Counted from the first letter of the stretch, positions 12,356 through 25,599 are shown. The stretch is DNA of 64,000 nucleotides from Papiliotrema nemorosa (GCA_032158125.1 JASKOT010000007.1:372001-436000), one strand, 5' to 3'. The notes: generated from the sequence alone by a model not told the origin. Numbers and translations are program-made.

Positions 12356-13117
12356 TCATACAAGTATAATCTGACTGCATGTATCCGCATTGTAGTAACC
12401 TCGAAAGGTGGTCGTGGGACCCCCTCAAAGTGGGAAGGCGTGTTCGGCGCGTCGACCATCTCTACGCGTCCTGATGGCCATCAACGGGGTCTTCAGCGCT
12501 GAGTCGGGAAGTCCAGGTCGATGCTTCAGGTTATGTCCTGTCTTCCTGACAGGCTGAGATGGGCTCAGCTACATGTAGCAAGTGTTGCAGATGCACCTGT
12601 TCGAGGTGTCGACCCCTGCTTGGGGCTATACGTAAACCCCGGGAAATGATTGCCCTTTTAGCGCAACACATCCCTTGACCAAACTTGCATCGACTTGTAT
12701 CTTTCAACCTTGCATCTGAGGTCTCGGAGACCAGTCATTGTGACAACGACATCAGTGGACGGCTACCATTCGCGCGAAGGGTACAGTCCGCTTTGGATCG
12801 CTGCCATCGAAACCTCAGAGGTCGGCGCATAAATTATTAGACAGATCTCTAATGGGACCGAGCCCTTGTGTACTCCCTACCCTTCTCATCCGTCTTCTCG
12901 GGTGATCCCATCTCCTTGATAGTCTTATCGTGGGTAGATCGCCAATATTGCATCTACGTGATAGCGCTGTCGACTGCGCGACCGTCGTCCGTGTGACCAT
13001 CACTGGGCACCTTCCGTCACGTAGTCACGGCATCACCGGTCAACTCGCTTCGCACCCAGGCAAAACAATCGACACGGCGACAGCAACAGCAATATCGATC
13101 CGGTCAACTCGCTCAAG
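12356..13117. other. Intergenic region upstream of the RasGEF gene
   Basis: These 762 bases lie between two plus-strand genes and presumably hold the 3' end of the transporter transcript and the promoter and leader of the SH3-RasGEF gene. No convincing coding frame is seen. An AT-rich patch (ATAAATTATTAG) near 12829 is the only core-promoter-like sequence I noticed, and it lies about 290 bases before the ATG. Confidence 0.4.
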
Positions 13118-16100
13118 ATGGCCTCGAACGCTCGAGCAGGTCCGTCTCAGTACGGGCAACATCATCATTCCACCTCGAGCTCTTCGACATTTCATTCGAC
13201 TTCAGCGACAAATTCTGGGGTACCTCCTTCACCTATTTCTCCGGGTCGAGATGAACCCCCTACACACGTGCAGGCGATCCACGACTTTTCTCCTGCATCA
13301 TTGACGAGCGCTAGTGCGGCTGCAAATCCTGGAATGTACCTTTCGTTCAAGAATGGAGAGGTGATTCGAGTCCACGCGAGGGATCCGACGGGTTGGTGGG
13401 ACGGAGAGATTGCAACGAAGATCAATGATGATGTTGCTTCGGAGAATCGTACAGGTCCAAGGAGAGGATGGTTCCCTAGCAACTATGTCCGTGAGATGGG
13501 TCATGACGGGGTGAGTTTTGCGTACTATCAACGACGGAATCCATGGGGTAGCTGATGATGTAGACACTGCACAGACGGGTCGAGTCCAGCACAAAGTCGG
13601 ATCAGAACACTTCTCCCAGATCGCGCAAGACTAATATGTCCATCAGTAGCATGGCGACTTCTGTGCATTCCCGACATACCTCTGCTGCGTCCCATGTCTC
13701 CCGAGCTTCCTCTTCCCAAAGCACATCTTACGCCCCATCACCCACACATCGAAGTATGGCTACCCTCCCCCCTCCGCTCCAGAATCTTCTTCATCCAGTT
13801 GTTCGGGCGCTATCCATTCTCGACGGATCTATACATTCAGACAAGACAGCACACGTTCAACCAGCCGCCGCCTACGTAATCTCTGCTATCAGGGCAGTAC
13901 TGGAACAAACCGATTGTCTGAACAAGGACTCAAAGGTCCTTGGACAACACGTCATGTTGGGCAAAGAGAGGAAAGGAGTCTTAGTGGAGCTCAACAGGCT
14001 GGTGCAAGCTGCGAAACAAGCTAGCGGAGCGGGACCCGAAGACGTTGAGCGCACTCCAGAGGAAGTGACGAGGGATTTCGAGCTGTTGGCCAAGTCGGCC
14101 AGATCGGTATTTGCGGGAGTCAAGAGATTCCTTCAGTACGCCAACGAGTACAAGATCCCGGTGTTCCCATCGGAAGACAACTCGGAACCGACCATGATGG
14201 TCGCTCGAGTGCTCGGACCAGACACACAAATCTATACCGCTTATAGGGGTTCCGAGGGGTATGAGTCTGGATCCATGCGTGGACATCGGACGAGATTGAG
14301 CTCGAATGGTGCGACCTCGACTCCAGGAAACAGCCGGATCCAGGAGACATTCAAGATGCGAGCCGCGAGTGTAGGCGATCTGCGAGCAGCTCGACGAAGA
14401 GGAGCTTCCAGTCCACCCCCACCTATGCCCAATACAGCGGGAATCGTCACCAAAACCAGCAGCACCAACCTGTTGTCTCGAGAAACTAGAGAGACCAGAA
14501 CCCGCTCACCTTCGGATGCAAGCACACCTCAATCGGCGACTTTCCACTCGTCTTCTTCCGGCAGGTCTTCGCCCGTCTCGCAGAGGTCGAGCATGCAGAT
14601 TCGATACGGAAGTATAGACAGTACTTCGACCAACCCTAATTCACCTGTAATGAGCACTCGTACCGACAGCTGGGACGAGACAATGTCCACACCCGCTCCC
14701 CCTAGAAACCTCGATTCATCCTCGTTTTCGACCTCTGTCGATGTTCTCGAAGCGATCAGCTCAGCAGAAGACTCGCTTCTGTCATATATTGCCGCATACA
14801 TCGGCCATATCCATTCTCATCACCTGGGATCGCATGCGTCTAGCCATGCCAATCTGATCGTGCTCACGCGAGAAACGGTAGATGCGGTCCGTATCCTGCT
14901 CACGGTTGTTGAAGCGGTCGGACGAGATGTCGGGATCCGCCAAGCTCGTCCAAGGGAGATTGACCACCTTCGAGCTACAAAAGACAACTTTTATACGGTA
15001 GCCCTACGCCTAATCGAGGGAACGGAAATTATCGGCAACGCACCTTTCTCGGAGACCGAGACTAATGAAGAGGATTATGATGCGGTCAAGCATCAACTGC
15101 TCAGTACCGCCACGGCGACCTTACGAGCTGGAACCGAATGTGTACGCCTAGTGAGGTTGCTCGTACCAGAGGGTTCTGATACGTTTGCAACAACTCCTAC
15201 ACCCTCTTATTCGGATACTATGGCTCGACAATCTACGCCTCGACCGCCTCCTAAAGACGCGGCAGTGACATTGCGGGATCGTGTTGTTGGTCAGCGTGGT
15301 GCACACACCCTTTCGGGTTTGCATCGAAAAGCTTCCAGCCTGAGTCTGCTCCATCAGAAGTATCGGGACGGGACTAGCTTCTCTTCTACAAGAGAAAGCA
15401 GCGAGACAACCGACGAGGAGGACGAAGAAGTGGTTGATGATGCTCCAAAGGATGATGACATGACGTTACAACCTGGACTACCACTCGCTAGATCCTTTGC
15501 TGGCAATACGGTGTGTTGCGATTCAAGAGCAGGAGCATCCAATGCTGACCCAGCAGTCTCGTCCGCTCCTTGTACACACTCACACTTCGCCGAGTATTGG
15601 ACTCACAGCACCAAAGTCTGCCGAGCTCCTACGCTCATTCTCTGATGATTTGTCCGTCACGCCCAGAAGTCGATCTTCTAGCTTGACGTCTCCTGCACCA
15701 CCCCAACGCATGACGCACCGATCACCATCTCGCTCGGCCGATCTCGACAAATTTACAAGTGACCTCGAAGTCCCACTCGTCAATGGTGCCGCGCAAGTTG
15801 TCGGTCTGTTTAGATCGGCGGATGACTCATCCTTGAGATCATCTGGAGCAAGCGACCTTACCACGCCGGCTCCGATGACCCCGCATCACAACGATCACAA
15901 CCTTCGTACACCCGAATTGGGACACCACGGGCAATTTGACGACAACGCCCGGTCGTCTTCCACCTTCAATAAGTTTGGCGGGCTCAAGATTGATACGGAC
16001 GCTACACCTGTCAAATCACTCGCGCCACCTCGGCCTTACGCCCCGAACCGATCGGCAACAGCACCAGCTCCTTCTGCCAATGTCGACGTACGCTTCTGGG

Positions 16101-17745
16101 TCATTGCGCACGATTACGATCCCCGCGAGATCACCTTCAACAGCGAAGGTACAATGGTAGGAGCCAGCTTGACTGTTCTGGTGGAGAAGATGACACCTCA
16201 CGACGGACCGGTCGAGCTGACCTTTTGGGCGACATTCTTCTATACGTTCAGGCTGTTTACCACTCCCGCGCAGCTCCTCGAGGCCCTGATAACCCGATAC
16301 AACCTCCAGCCTCCGCCTGCGATGACTTTTGGCGAGCGAGAAAGGGGTATCTGGCTCGAGAGCAAGGTTGTCCCTATTCGATTGAGAGTGTACAACTTTC
16401 TCAAAGCATGGCTCGACACGTATTGGCGACCTGATTCGGACGATGTGATTCTGCCATCCCTGCAGGACTTTGCAACCCAGACAGTCAGGCGGACTCTGCC
16501 TGCCATGGCCCCGAGACTAGAGCAGGCTATCCGAAAACGTCAATCTGGCCCCTTGTCCGCCGGCTCAGGATCTGATACCCGATCTTTCCGCCGATCTTCC
16601 TCTTCCATCGACCATACGATCCGTACTCCCTTGTCTGCCTTTCCGCCTATTCATGGTGCTCTACCCCCTACTCCAGTCATCTCCAAATCGCTCAACGCTC
16701 TCTTGCTCAAGAACCCCACCGCTGCCAATGTGTCTGTAACCGAATTTGACGCTCTAGAGCTCGCTCGGCAGTTGACAATTATGGAATCCAAACTGTTCAG
16801 CCTATTGGCCCCTGAGGATCTGCTTCAAACGGGCAGGAGAACGATCCCGGAACTCAAAGCTCTCTCGACATTGAGTAACCAGATTACAGGTTGGGTCGCG
16901 GACAACATCTTGAATGAACAAGATTCGAAAAAGAGGGCATCACTCCTCAAATTCTACATCAAGCTTGCCGATGTGAGTCGCGAGGTTTGCAGAGCTGTGT
17001 AGCTGACGAGGTAGAAATGTTTGCAGCTCAACAATTTCTCGACGTTGTTTGCGGTCTTGGCGGGATTGAACAGCAGTACCGTGTCGAGGCTGAAGAAGAC
17101 CTGGGATGTCAGTTGCTGGATACTCATTGGTGTTCCTCGGCTGATATATAGGCGTTGCCGACAAAGTACAAGCTGATCTGGGAACGGCTGCAGACCGTGA
17201 TTGAACACACCAAGGTACGTCCGGGTCTCCGTATCCCGACTTGCGGCTCATGACCAGAATCATGCGGCTTATCGTGCACGACTCAGAGAGGCCGAAGCGC
17301 CTTGTTTGCCGTTCTTGGGTCTGATTCTTACAGAGTAAGCGTGCTCCTCAGCGCGTGATGATGCATGCTAACGGGCAGTATCACCTTCATGTCGGACGGT
17401 AACCCTGATACTCGGCCATCGACCCTCTCGCCAGAACTTCAGTTGATTAATCAAGATAAATACACCAAGCTCGGTAGAATCGCGAGCGAGTTTGTCAGAT
17501 ATCAAACTCCGTTCAACTTCCACGAGCTGGAGACGGTGCAGATGTTTTTGCGGAGAAGTTTGGCAGAGAGGAGCAAAAGCTCTCTCGATGCGTTGTACAG
17601 GAAGAGCTGTAAGTGTGCCTGTAGATCATGGCTATGTGGCGCTAACAGTGCAGTGATGCTGGAGCCTAGAGTCGGCTCTGAGAAGATTAGCTCTGGGTTT
17701 GACAAGTCTAGCTTTGTCGCATGGAAGACGTTTGTCGCGGCATAG
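13118..17745 (+). CDS. CDC25: Ras guanine-nucleotide exchange factor, SH3-RasGEF (Cdc25 type)
   Basis: Eight exons join in frame to 1436 residues: 13118-13510, 13564-15510, 15557-16972, 17015-17107, 17152-17214, 17258-17334, 17379-17608, 17654-17745. An SH3 domain sits near residues 48-128 (VQAIHDFSP, GWWDGEI, GWFPSNYV). A long Ser-rich region with helical segments follows. The RasGEF N domain is near residues 850-980 (VELTFWATFFYTFRLFTTPA). The catalytic RasGEF domain begins at FDALELARQLTIMESKLFS and includes LNNFSTLFAVLAGLNSS, RLKKTW, ITFMSDGNPD and FVRYQTPF. This order is that of Cdc25/Ste6-type Ras activators, which load Ras with GTP at the plasma membrane upstream of cAMP or MAPK signalling. 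Length and domain order are normal for the family. The symbol is given by homology of architecture. Confidence 0.92.
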
Positions 17746-17884
17746 GGGATGGTCGGGTCGGAAGGGGAATATGGCGGCGATGTCCGATCTGATCGACGAG
17801 ATGTCCACAAAAATATCTATAGCCCCGTCAATCGTCTTTTGTACAGACTTGCTATATCATATCTCTTGACCCGTCGGACCCAAC

Positions 17885-20800
17885 ATGAGGCGTGTGTCTT
17901 CGGCGAGGCTCGCCAGTCTATCGCAGATAATGATACCGGCTCGACCTGCTTTGGCGCATTATGCTCAAGTGAGAGAGTACAATGGAGATCCAGGACCTTC
18001 GACCAGGAGACAGAGCTTCAACCGTTCGGACCGAGTCGACGCGAGGCGTCCAAGCTTTGGGCAAGGCCGCAAGCAGAGTGATAGAAGTGGGAGAACTGGA
18101 CCATCACGGCCAGCGACAGGCCGGTATGAGCCGAATCGAGCTGGATTGCGAGGCAGAGGAGGTGAAGAGACGAGGGGTGGGTTTCGCCCTGGACCAAGTC
18201 AGAATCGATCAAGGGCAACCTCACCTCGGCCTGGACTATCGCAAGTGGGCTCTTCGTCTTCCCGACAACGACCTGACGGCACGTCCAAAACGAATGCTAG
18301 TCTGGGTTCTAACCGCCCGCCGGGCTGGAACCCCGAAGTCGCCAATACCCGTCGTAAAGCCTTTGAACACCGTACAGGCTCCTCTTCCTCATCGTCAGGA
18401 CGCACGTCAACGTCATACAGTAACGGTATGACCTCTGCCCATCGTAAACTCTATCCACCTGGAAATCCCCAAACGACCTCGCCGAGGCACACATGGCGCC
18501 GTGGACACATTTTCGTGCAACCCACATCGGACAAGGCAACAGAGCACCGCTTAGACGCATTCGAGACTTCGCGTAGGATATCTCAATGGGTCAGGGATCA
18601 TCCGTCGCCTATCGCGCATAAAGATGTGGATGAGCTGTTGAGGATGGTCATGGATGCGCCTAGGTATAGGGTGAACACGGTATGCTGGAACCAAGTTTTG
18701 AGTATCTTGGGGAAAGAGAACCGACTCGGCAACATGTTTAGAGGGTTGCAATTCGTGAGTGCTACTTCTGAACTTCTCACTCTGTGAGTAAGCTGGCTGA
18801 TCTGTAGATGAAGAAACGAGGGTATCGACCCGACTCAAGGACATACACCATCATGCTCAACGCGTACGCTGGTGCTAGACACATGGACGATGAAGTCAAG
18901 TTTAACCCACTTGATAGACCCATGGAACGTATTTGGCAAAGAATCCTCACGGTGTACAACGAATCTCAGTCGCACATTTCGAGCTGTATAAACCAACTCA
19001 ACGCTATCAAACGCAAGGCCGCTATGAAAGAAACGAAAGATCCCGCAGATCTGGGTATAGAGGGGAATGTAAAGTTGGTAGAAGAAAGTTCTGTAAAACC
19101 CCATCTTCCGACCGCGGCGGAGTTGGAGCAGGATATAGGGGTGACGCCTACCAATGCGTATCTCAAGATATTGGGGCGATACGCCATGTGGGATCAGATG
19201 GACAAGGTGCATTTGGCAATGGACAAATCGGGACCTCTCTCTCCGGACGCAAGGACTTACACCTTGTTATTCTCGTCGTTGATTTATCGATGGGCTCAAC
19301 AAACCGACGGAAAGTATAGAGCCGCCAAGGAGAAATTGACCAAAATCATGACTCCAAATCAGTATGGAGACTCTGTCAAAGGGTTATGGGACGAAATGAT
19401 CCGACGATTCCATCCCGTCTCCATCTCGGGAGAAACGATAAAGTCGGATCCAAAGAGGCAGCTCGATGAAGAGGCTGCGCTGCTTGGTCTGAAAGCGTTG
19501 ATGGGTGGAAGACCCTCGGATCAGGTCCTGGCTTGCAAGCTCATCCCTTTCATTTGGAATCTGCCCACACTCGAAAATGCCGCCCCTGCTTCGCTGTCAT
19601 CCGACACCTCGAATAGCACCCGATCGAGGACCGGAGCCGATATCCCACATTACATGCAAGCCATCCCCGCTTTGCCCGTCACGCCCAAAAGCGCTACTGC
19701 AATCATCCAAATGCTCAGCAAAGCCAACAAACTCACCCAGGCCGCTCAATTCGCTCGACATTTCTGGACTTTACCGGATTTACGCAAGAGGATGGATTAC
19801 ACGTCAATCAGGAGTCTCATTTTTGCCCTGGCATCGGATGGCGATGTCGACCTGATCAAGGACATCATGGCGCAGTACCAACCTCCAACAGGCAGAATGG
19901 GCTGGCAGCCCGTCGTCTGGGAAAACGCCCTGATTGCGACGAGACAGAAATCAGACTTCCCTGCTGCAATGGAAATGTTCCGACGTATGACACATTTGCC
20001 CTACGGCGTGGAGGACGGTTTACCCGCTGAGGCTCAAACAAAGTTTGTGTGGAAACGACCGGGTGAGCAGGATGTCAAAGGCTCCACCTTCCACCAACCC
20101 ATTGGTCAAGTGCCTACTGCCAAGGCCATGTCTCTGCTTTTCAAATCGGCATTCTCACTTTCGTCAGCTGGATCAATGGACCGAAACGTCAGAAAAGCAT
20201 TCAACATTGTATCCTATTTCCCACTCAAGACATTCTTCATCGTCTCGCCCACGGAGTTCACCCGTGGGAAAGAGATCAATCTGCTTGAGGATCAGGCGGA
20301 ACACTATACTGGAGAGATTCACATTTCGTTGATCGTCGCAGCGGAATGGCGGATTCTCCTAGCGAAAGATATTGAAAGAGCCACAGACTTCTTATTGGAG
20401 ACGGCTAGTGAAGAGGAGAAATCGCCATTGCAGAATCTGAGAGGGAGGATGAGGAAATTGATCTCGACTTGGGGAAAGTTGCTCAGTTCAAAGAACTTTT
20501 CTGCAACTCGGGCTGCAAATTCACAGGAGGGTCGGCAGGATGGGCCGGTAGGAGCTGGAAATGGCGGTGGACCGATGATTATGACTCGACCGGGAACGGC
20601 TCCGTCTGGACTACCCCTCAGGCGTGAAGCGGTCTCAGCTACAGGTGGAAGTATCAAGTCGACAATGGACTTGGACGACGACTTGGAAGAGACGAAAGGC
20701 GAGTTTGAGGGATTGAGCGATGAAGAGTTTGAGAGGCGGTTGGAAGAGGAGATGATGTTGGAAGAAGAGGAGATGAAGAAGGAAGGAAAGGGTCAAGGTG

Positions 20801-20910
20801 TATGGGAAGACGAGAATGACGCTCGTGGTGGTCGTGGACGTTTAGGAGGGCTTCGCGAGAGAGGGAGGCAGGGAGGCAGGGTAATGCAAGGGAGAGGTAG
20901 GAGGAGGTAG
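17885..20910 (+). CDS. Pentatricopeptide-repeat-like protein, probably mitochondrial
   Basis: Two exons (17885-18754 and 18808-20910) give 990 residues. The N-terminus is basic and Ser/Arg-rich (MRRVSSARLASLSQ), as expected of a mitochondrial targeting sequence, and is followed by about 200 residues of Arg/Gly/Ser/Pro-rich linker. Helical-pair repeats then appear: NTVCWNQVLSILGKENRL, MKKRGYRPDSRTYTIMLNAY, TPTNAYLKILGRY and SPDARTYTLLFSSLIYRW, which match the PPR pattern. Further weaker helical repeats run to about residue 850. The C-terminal 80 residues are acidic (EEEEMKKE) and then Gly/Arg-rich. The family binds organellar RNA for processing, stability or translation. Which transcript is bound cannot be inferred. 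It starts 139 bases after the RasGEF gene on the same strand. Confidence 0.8.
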
Positions 20911-21180
20911 AAGTTGATTTCGTATCATTATACATCGGCACTCTCATCTCAGCATCTATCATTCACTGTATGCATATACTGCTTTTGGCCATTGGGTACA
21001 CCTGGAAAGCTCATTGATGTGTCATAGACTCATACTTCCATCTACCTACTATTCTACACCAAGGCGTACTCCCTGCCGATCTAGGGTGGGAGGCGATTTG
21101 TTGACAAGATGAAATTCCTCTCACTCGTCCACCCTCACCTCGACTTCCCATCATTCACTCTCATCATCCCACTACCAAAG

Positions 21181-21835
21181 ATGGGTAGGCCCAAATCGTC
21201 TAAACAGACTCAAGAAGAGTACATCCCGACGGCTCTACCGCCCAACCATCTGTTGGTTCAATTGGGTGTACCTAAAGGATCCAACAATTTCCAGTGTATC
21301 GATGTGGACTGTGTAGAGAGGTTGGTAGAGATTGGACAGAAGATTCGGAAACAAGTCTTAGCTACCAGAGGTGAGCGTTACGTCTCTCCATCTCTCGTCT
21401 CTCGTCTTTTACCTTTGATCCTTGATCTTTGGCACAAGGGTTGCTTCCCCACCTCAACCATGCGCTGGTCGATTGGCCTTGTGTGCGGATGCGCGGATGC
21501 GCGGTACTGATTATAGGTGATTTCGCCATCGTCTCATTGTTCCCTCTCGGTCCTAGCGGTAAAGAGGAAAAGGCAGGGGCATTAGTTGGAGAGGTGATTT
21601 ATGTAGCTAGCAACAAAGACGTGAAAGATTGGAAGAAGGCTGGAGAGTGGTGCGTCCTACTATGAGGTTCGAGGTTGTTAGTGTGACTGATATCAGGCCG
21701 GAAGGCTTTGGGGACGCGCCAAAGACTCGACCAGAGGAGACTGTTCACGATGAAGAGGACGAAGAGGATGAAGAGCAGGAGGGAGAGCTACTATCGGAAG
21801 AGGAGGAAGATCTGCCCTCTGCTCCCAACCATTGA
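21181..21835 (+). CDS. EIF1AD-like S1-fold RNA-binding protein
   Basis: Exons 21181-21370, 21517-21649 and 21697-21835 encode 153 residues. Features matching EIF1AD, the eIF1A-domain protein of animals and fungi, are a basic N-terminus, an OB-fold core with VPKGSNNFQCIDVDC and IGQKIRKQVLATRGDFAIVS, then VGEVIYVASNKDVKDWKKAG joined to EWPEGF, and an acidic C-terminal tail of Glu/Asp. The RGDF and WPEGF positions are diagnostic. The relation to eIF1A predicts RNA binding. EIF1AD homologues have been linked to ribosome biogenesis and stress, but a role here is inferred. Start choice: MGRPK at 21181 fits the family. An in-frame ATG at 21109 would add 24 mostly hydrophobic residues. Confidence 0.82.
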
Positions 21836-22037
21836 TCCGCAAGTATGAAGTTTGCCATCTTCCCTTGTATTCAATCCAGATCATATACCCTGCAACGAAG
21901 CATACCCACCTCCTCTACATCCTATGCATTGGCTATTTCTGGGCTCGATCATTATACTTGATGCGACATGATGTTCTTGACAGATCTCTCGTCTCATTGT
22001 CCGTCTTCCTCTTCAGCCCCTCCCGCCCGACTGAGCT

Positions 22038-24840
22038 CTACCATCCATAAGGACTGAAAGTCGTCCTGATCCCTTCATCTAAACAGCTCTTTGCAACGAC
22101 CACTCCAAACTCCCCTTCAGGCACGATCCACTGTTGTGATTCCACATCCCAGATGGACACGTCGTATTGAGACAAGGTCCATCCGACTTGACTGGCCTGC
22201 CACGGTTGCAGATTGACCCTAAATCATCAGCTTCAGAAGTGGAAAGATTAATTCCGACTGACCTGGAAAAATCTCTCAGGACACGAGGAGGTTCACCTGC
22301 TGATGCGGGGAACTCGAGGTATAGCTGAGGTACTTCACAACCGTCGACATCACCGACGTTCTGTACGTCGGCGGTGATCTTCCATCTGGGCCTTTGTAAC
22401 CTGCTCATCAGCGTCACTCGACTAGGAAGAAAAGACTAGAGCTCACCAATCAGCAAGGAACCCTCCAACGGTTCGATTCCCATAAGTAGGCTGCTGCGCA
22501 TCTTCCCATGTCTCCACATTGATATTGGTCAAGTTGAACTGTGTATAACTCAACCCGAAACCAAACTCGAATCTAGGAGTAATGTTTTTGGACAAAAAGT
22601 GTCGATAATCGATATCAAGCATCTCGGTGTAATCGACTTGCGGGTGAGGCGGTTCGTCCGTGTCGACGTAAATGATATCTGCCGAGTAATCCTCTCTCCT
22701 CTTGGCGATAGTGTAAGGCAATTTGCCCGAAGGGTTGTATGCCCCATACAACACGTCGAGAAGAGCGTTGCCGGATTCTTGTCCTGGCAAGCCGGCCCAG
22801 ACTACAGCTGTAACATTCTCTAGGTCGATCCAGTCCTCCATGATGATAGGTCCCACAGAGTGCACCACGACGATGGTGTTGTTGTTGACCGCCGCGACAG
22901 CCTTGACGAGCTCCGTGCCATTGTGCCATGGCAGAAGATCATTGCGGTCACCCTCGTTGCCTTCGACAGTGATGTACTGCTCTCCAGAATCAGAATTTAT
23001 CCCGACAATAGCGACTTCGGATCGTTGTGCTACTGTGGCCGCGCCCTCGAGATCCGAATCGATAAAATGCCAATCCAGGAGGGAGCGGTCTTTTCTCGCC
23101 TGGAGGGAGAATGCCTGTAGAGGATCAACGAGATAGGGGAAATCGGCTGTGCCGGATCCCCAGCCCATGGCTAGCGTACCATTGTCACCGCCTCGATCGT
23201 CGAAACCGTTGGGACCACGCATAGATGGACCCAGGTCGTAACCAATGAGCGAGATCGATCTGGGTTGATATAGAGGTAGCGACCCAGTATTCTTTAGTAG
23301 GACAGTGGAAGCGGCACCGATCTTTCGGATCAACCTATTTGTCAGCATGAGTGGTATTATTGCAATAGTCAACTAACTGATCATGGTCTTCCCTCACATC
23401 CACATGCGAGTTGTTCGCCTCGCTCATCCGTCGGAAAGCATCAAAGTTGACCTCTGGATAATCCTGATCCTGACCGAGTAGGAGATACGCCGCCATGATC
23501 CGCTCGGCCATATCATCTACCCGCGCCATGGCCACACTTCCATTGTTCACCGCCATGGTCAAGTTCTGCCCAAAGTAGCTGGTGAGCGAGTTGAAGACGA
23601 CATCTCCAGGCATGGTCATATCTAGTCCAGAGTTGGCCGCCAGAACGCCAGACTCGGTAGCCTGCCAATCGGACATGACGTAGCCTTGAAATCCGAAATC
23701 AGTCTTGAGGATCCCGTTGAGGGTCTCAGCGTTCTGACATGCCCAGGAATTGTTGACGAGGTTGTAAGAGCACATGACGGATGCAACATCCGCTGCGACG
23801 GCTCGCATGAAAGGGTGCGTATAAATCTCCCGCATGGTTCGGTCGTCGATGTTGGAAGATTCTTCTGTCCGATTCCTCTCCTGCTCATTTCCGACATAAT
23901 GTTTGACACTCCTGGTCAGCTGTGAATGTGAGACGATCGAGGTGGCTCACCAAGCTTGTACCCCAGCATCCTGCATACCTCGTACCGTCATTTCGGTTGC
24001 CCAACCCGAGAGATAGGGATCGCCGCCGAAACCTTCCCAGTTTCGTCCGCCAGCAGCCACTCGACCCATATTAGTCATGGGACCCAAGGCAACATGGACA
24101 CCTTTGCCCCGGAACTCCCTGCCCATGGCATATCCTCGTTGATACATGAGGTCCTTGTCAAATCTGCAGTAGTCAGCCTCAACCTGAAAAACATCGACTC
24201 ACGTTGTGGCGACATTGATGCCTGCTGGGAACGCGCTAACAAAGTCGGCGAATCTAACTCCCAGGGGACTGTCCTCCAGACACAACCCGGGGAAACCTTG
24301 AGAAGGAACGGCAGGGATGTTTCCAACGCATCGACCAATCTGCCATCCTACTCCGGTGGTGAGATTCACCTTTTCCTCCAATGACCAGGAAGCGAGATAG
24401 TCTCGAGCTCTTTGATGTGCATCTGCCCAGTTGGAAGATAATGAGACAGATCCGTTGGGGTACGACGTATCGAGTGGGTAGTCAAAGTATGGCGAGGTGT
24501 ACTCTGTGCCATTTGTACTAGAGTTGGTAGCGGCTGGGGAGGATGTTGAACTAGGGATAGCGGATGTGACGCTTGTAGCGTTGTAAAGGGAACTGGTGGA
24601 GGCAGAGATTTTCGAGGTTGTCGATAGGGTGATGTTTTCGCTGATAGGTATCGAAGTTGCGTTGGTGGAGTTTGCAACAGATGGTATGGTATCATTTGCC
24701 GCGAAGACATCGAAAGATGGCGGGAGCGCTATCGATCGACGAGGAGCAAGGGCTAGCAAGCCCAAGGTTACGAATGAGAACATGGCGACGGATATGCAGA
24801 CCGCGCTGAGCGGATGGACGTAGCGATACCCAACTGTCAT
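22038..24840 (-). CDS. GH3 beta-glucosidase, membrane-anchored at the N-terminus
   Basis: Six exons join to 862 residues: 24840-24203, 24163-23951, 23908-23378, 23334-22447, 22400-22263, 22218-22038. A hydrophobic segment near residues 10-33 (VCISVAMFSFVTLGLLALAP) with no clear cleavage site suggests a type II membrane anchor. About 90 Ser/Thr/Asn-rich residues with many N-glycosylation sequons follow. The GH3 N domain contains SWSLEEKVNLTTGVGW, GLCLEDSPLGVRF, GPMTNMGRVAAGGRNWEGF, KHYVGNEQE and GYVMSDW, whose Asp is the expected nucleophile. The second domain includes GSGTADFPYLVDPLQAF and VVWAGLPGQESGNALLDVLYG. A fibronectin III-like domain ends the protein (PQLYLEFPASAGEPPRVLRDF). It should hydrolyse beta-linked glucosides at the cell surface. 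The exact substrate is unknown. Confidence 0.92.
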
Positions 24841-25599
24841 ATCAGCGAATTTTCAAAGGTCCAGAAGCGAGTGCTGCTGAAGGACATGCTGTGCTGGTGT
24901 GACACCCACCGTTAGAAGCTGCTAGACGTCTATTCGAATTTCAACTTCGTGTGAAAGGATGTGCTCAACCTTTGAGGTTTTGCAATGAGGCAGAAAGACG
25001 ACGGTCGACAGCTAATCGAGCTGATAGGTGAGAGTCGAAAAGTGACAATTGACGATCGGTCAAGACTGAAATACTGATACCGGAGCAGTCATCATCGCTG
25101 TATTAGACAACGGAAAGCGGTCTCCCGACCTAGTCTGCGCAGTTCTACCTTAGCTTCGATCTTTCCTGCTGTGACATGTGGTCGCAGCGCAGCCCTTTCT
25201 GCCTTGTTCACAGCTCCTTCTGTGCTAGGTCAGGCTTGGTCGTCTGTAGGTCATTGAGATTTAGCTGCCAAGCTAGTCGAAAGAAAGGTGCGGATGACAT
25301 CCCACCGCGATTTATCCGGGACATTTGCGGGGGAATGATGCGGGGGGTGGGGGGTGGGGGGGGGGGGGGGGGCCATTCTGACTTTTTTGCCACCCACTTC
25401 GGAGCCGAGAGCAAGGTTCGCCACGTGGCGTCCGGTGATGTTTTCTATTGTTCCGACTCTTCATGTCGCTATTGTTCTCGGTCAACCCCCTTTCAAGAAT
25501 CATGAGGGCAATGAATGAATGCTCTGCTTCGTATCATTGCGTTCTTGACGCTCACTCTCTATCAATTGGCCAGGACCCCAGGCGTACAGTATCAACAAC
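24841..25599. promoter_or_regulatory. Divergent intergenic region between GH3 and secreted-protein genes
   Basis: These 759 bases separate two genes transcribed away from each other and must contain both promoters. A guanine-rich tract lies near the middle at 25342-25372. Apparent open frames across the tract are proline or glycine runs caused by it and are not credible genes. No TATA box is obvious near either start. Confidence 0.45.
25342..25372 (+). repeat. Guanine homopolymer tract
   Basis: A run of G broken only by T at 25348 and 25355 ends in 17 consecutive G. It could form a G-quadruplex when single-stranded and is prone to length change or assembly error. It lies about 530 bases upstream of the GH3 start and 230 bases upstream of the secreted-protein start. 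Confidence 0.85.

Noticed and set aside
25208..25505. Open frames with proline or glycine runs on both strands
   Set aside because: They are produced by the G tract and have no other support.
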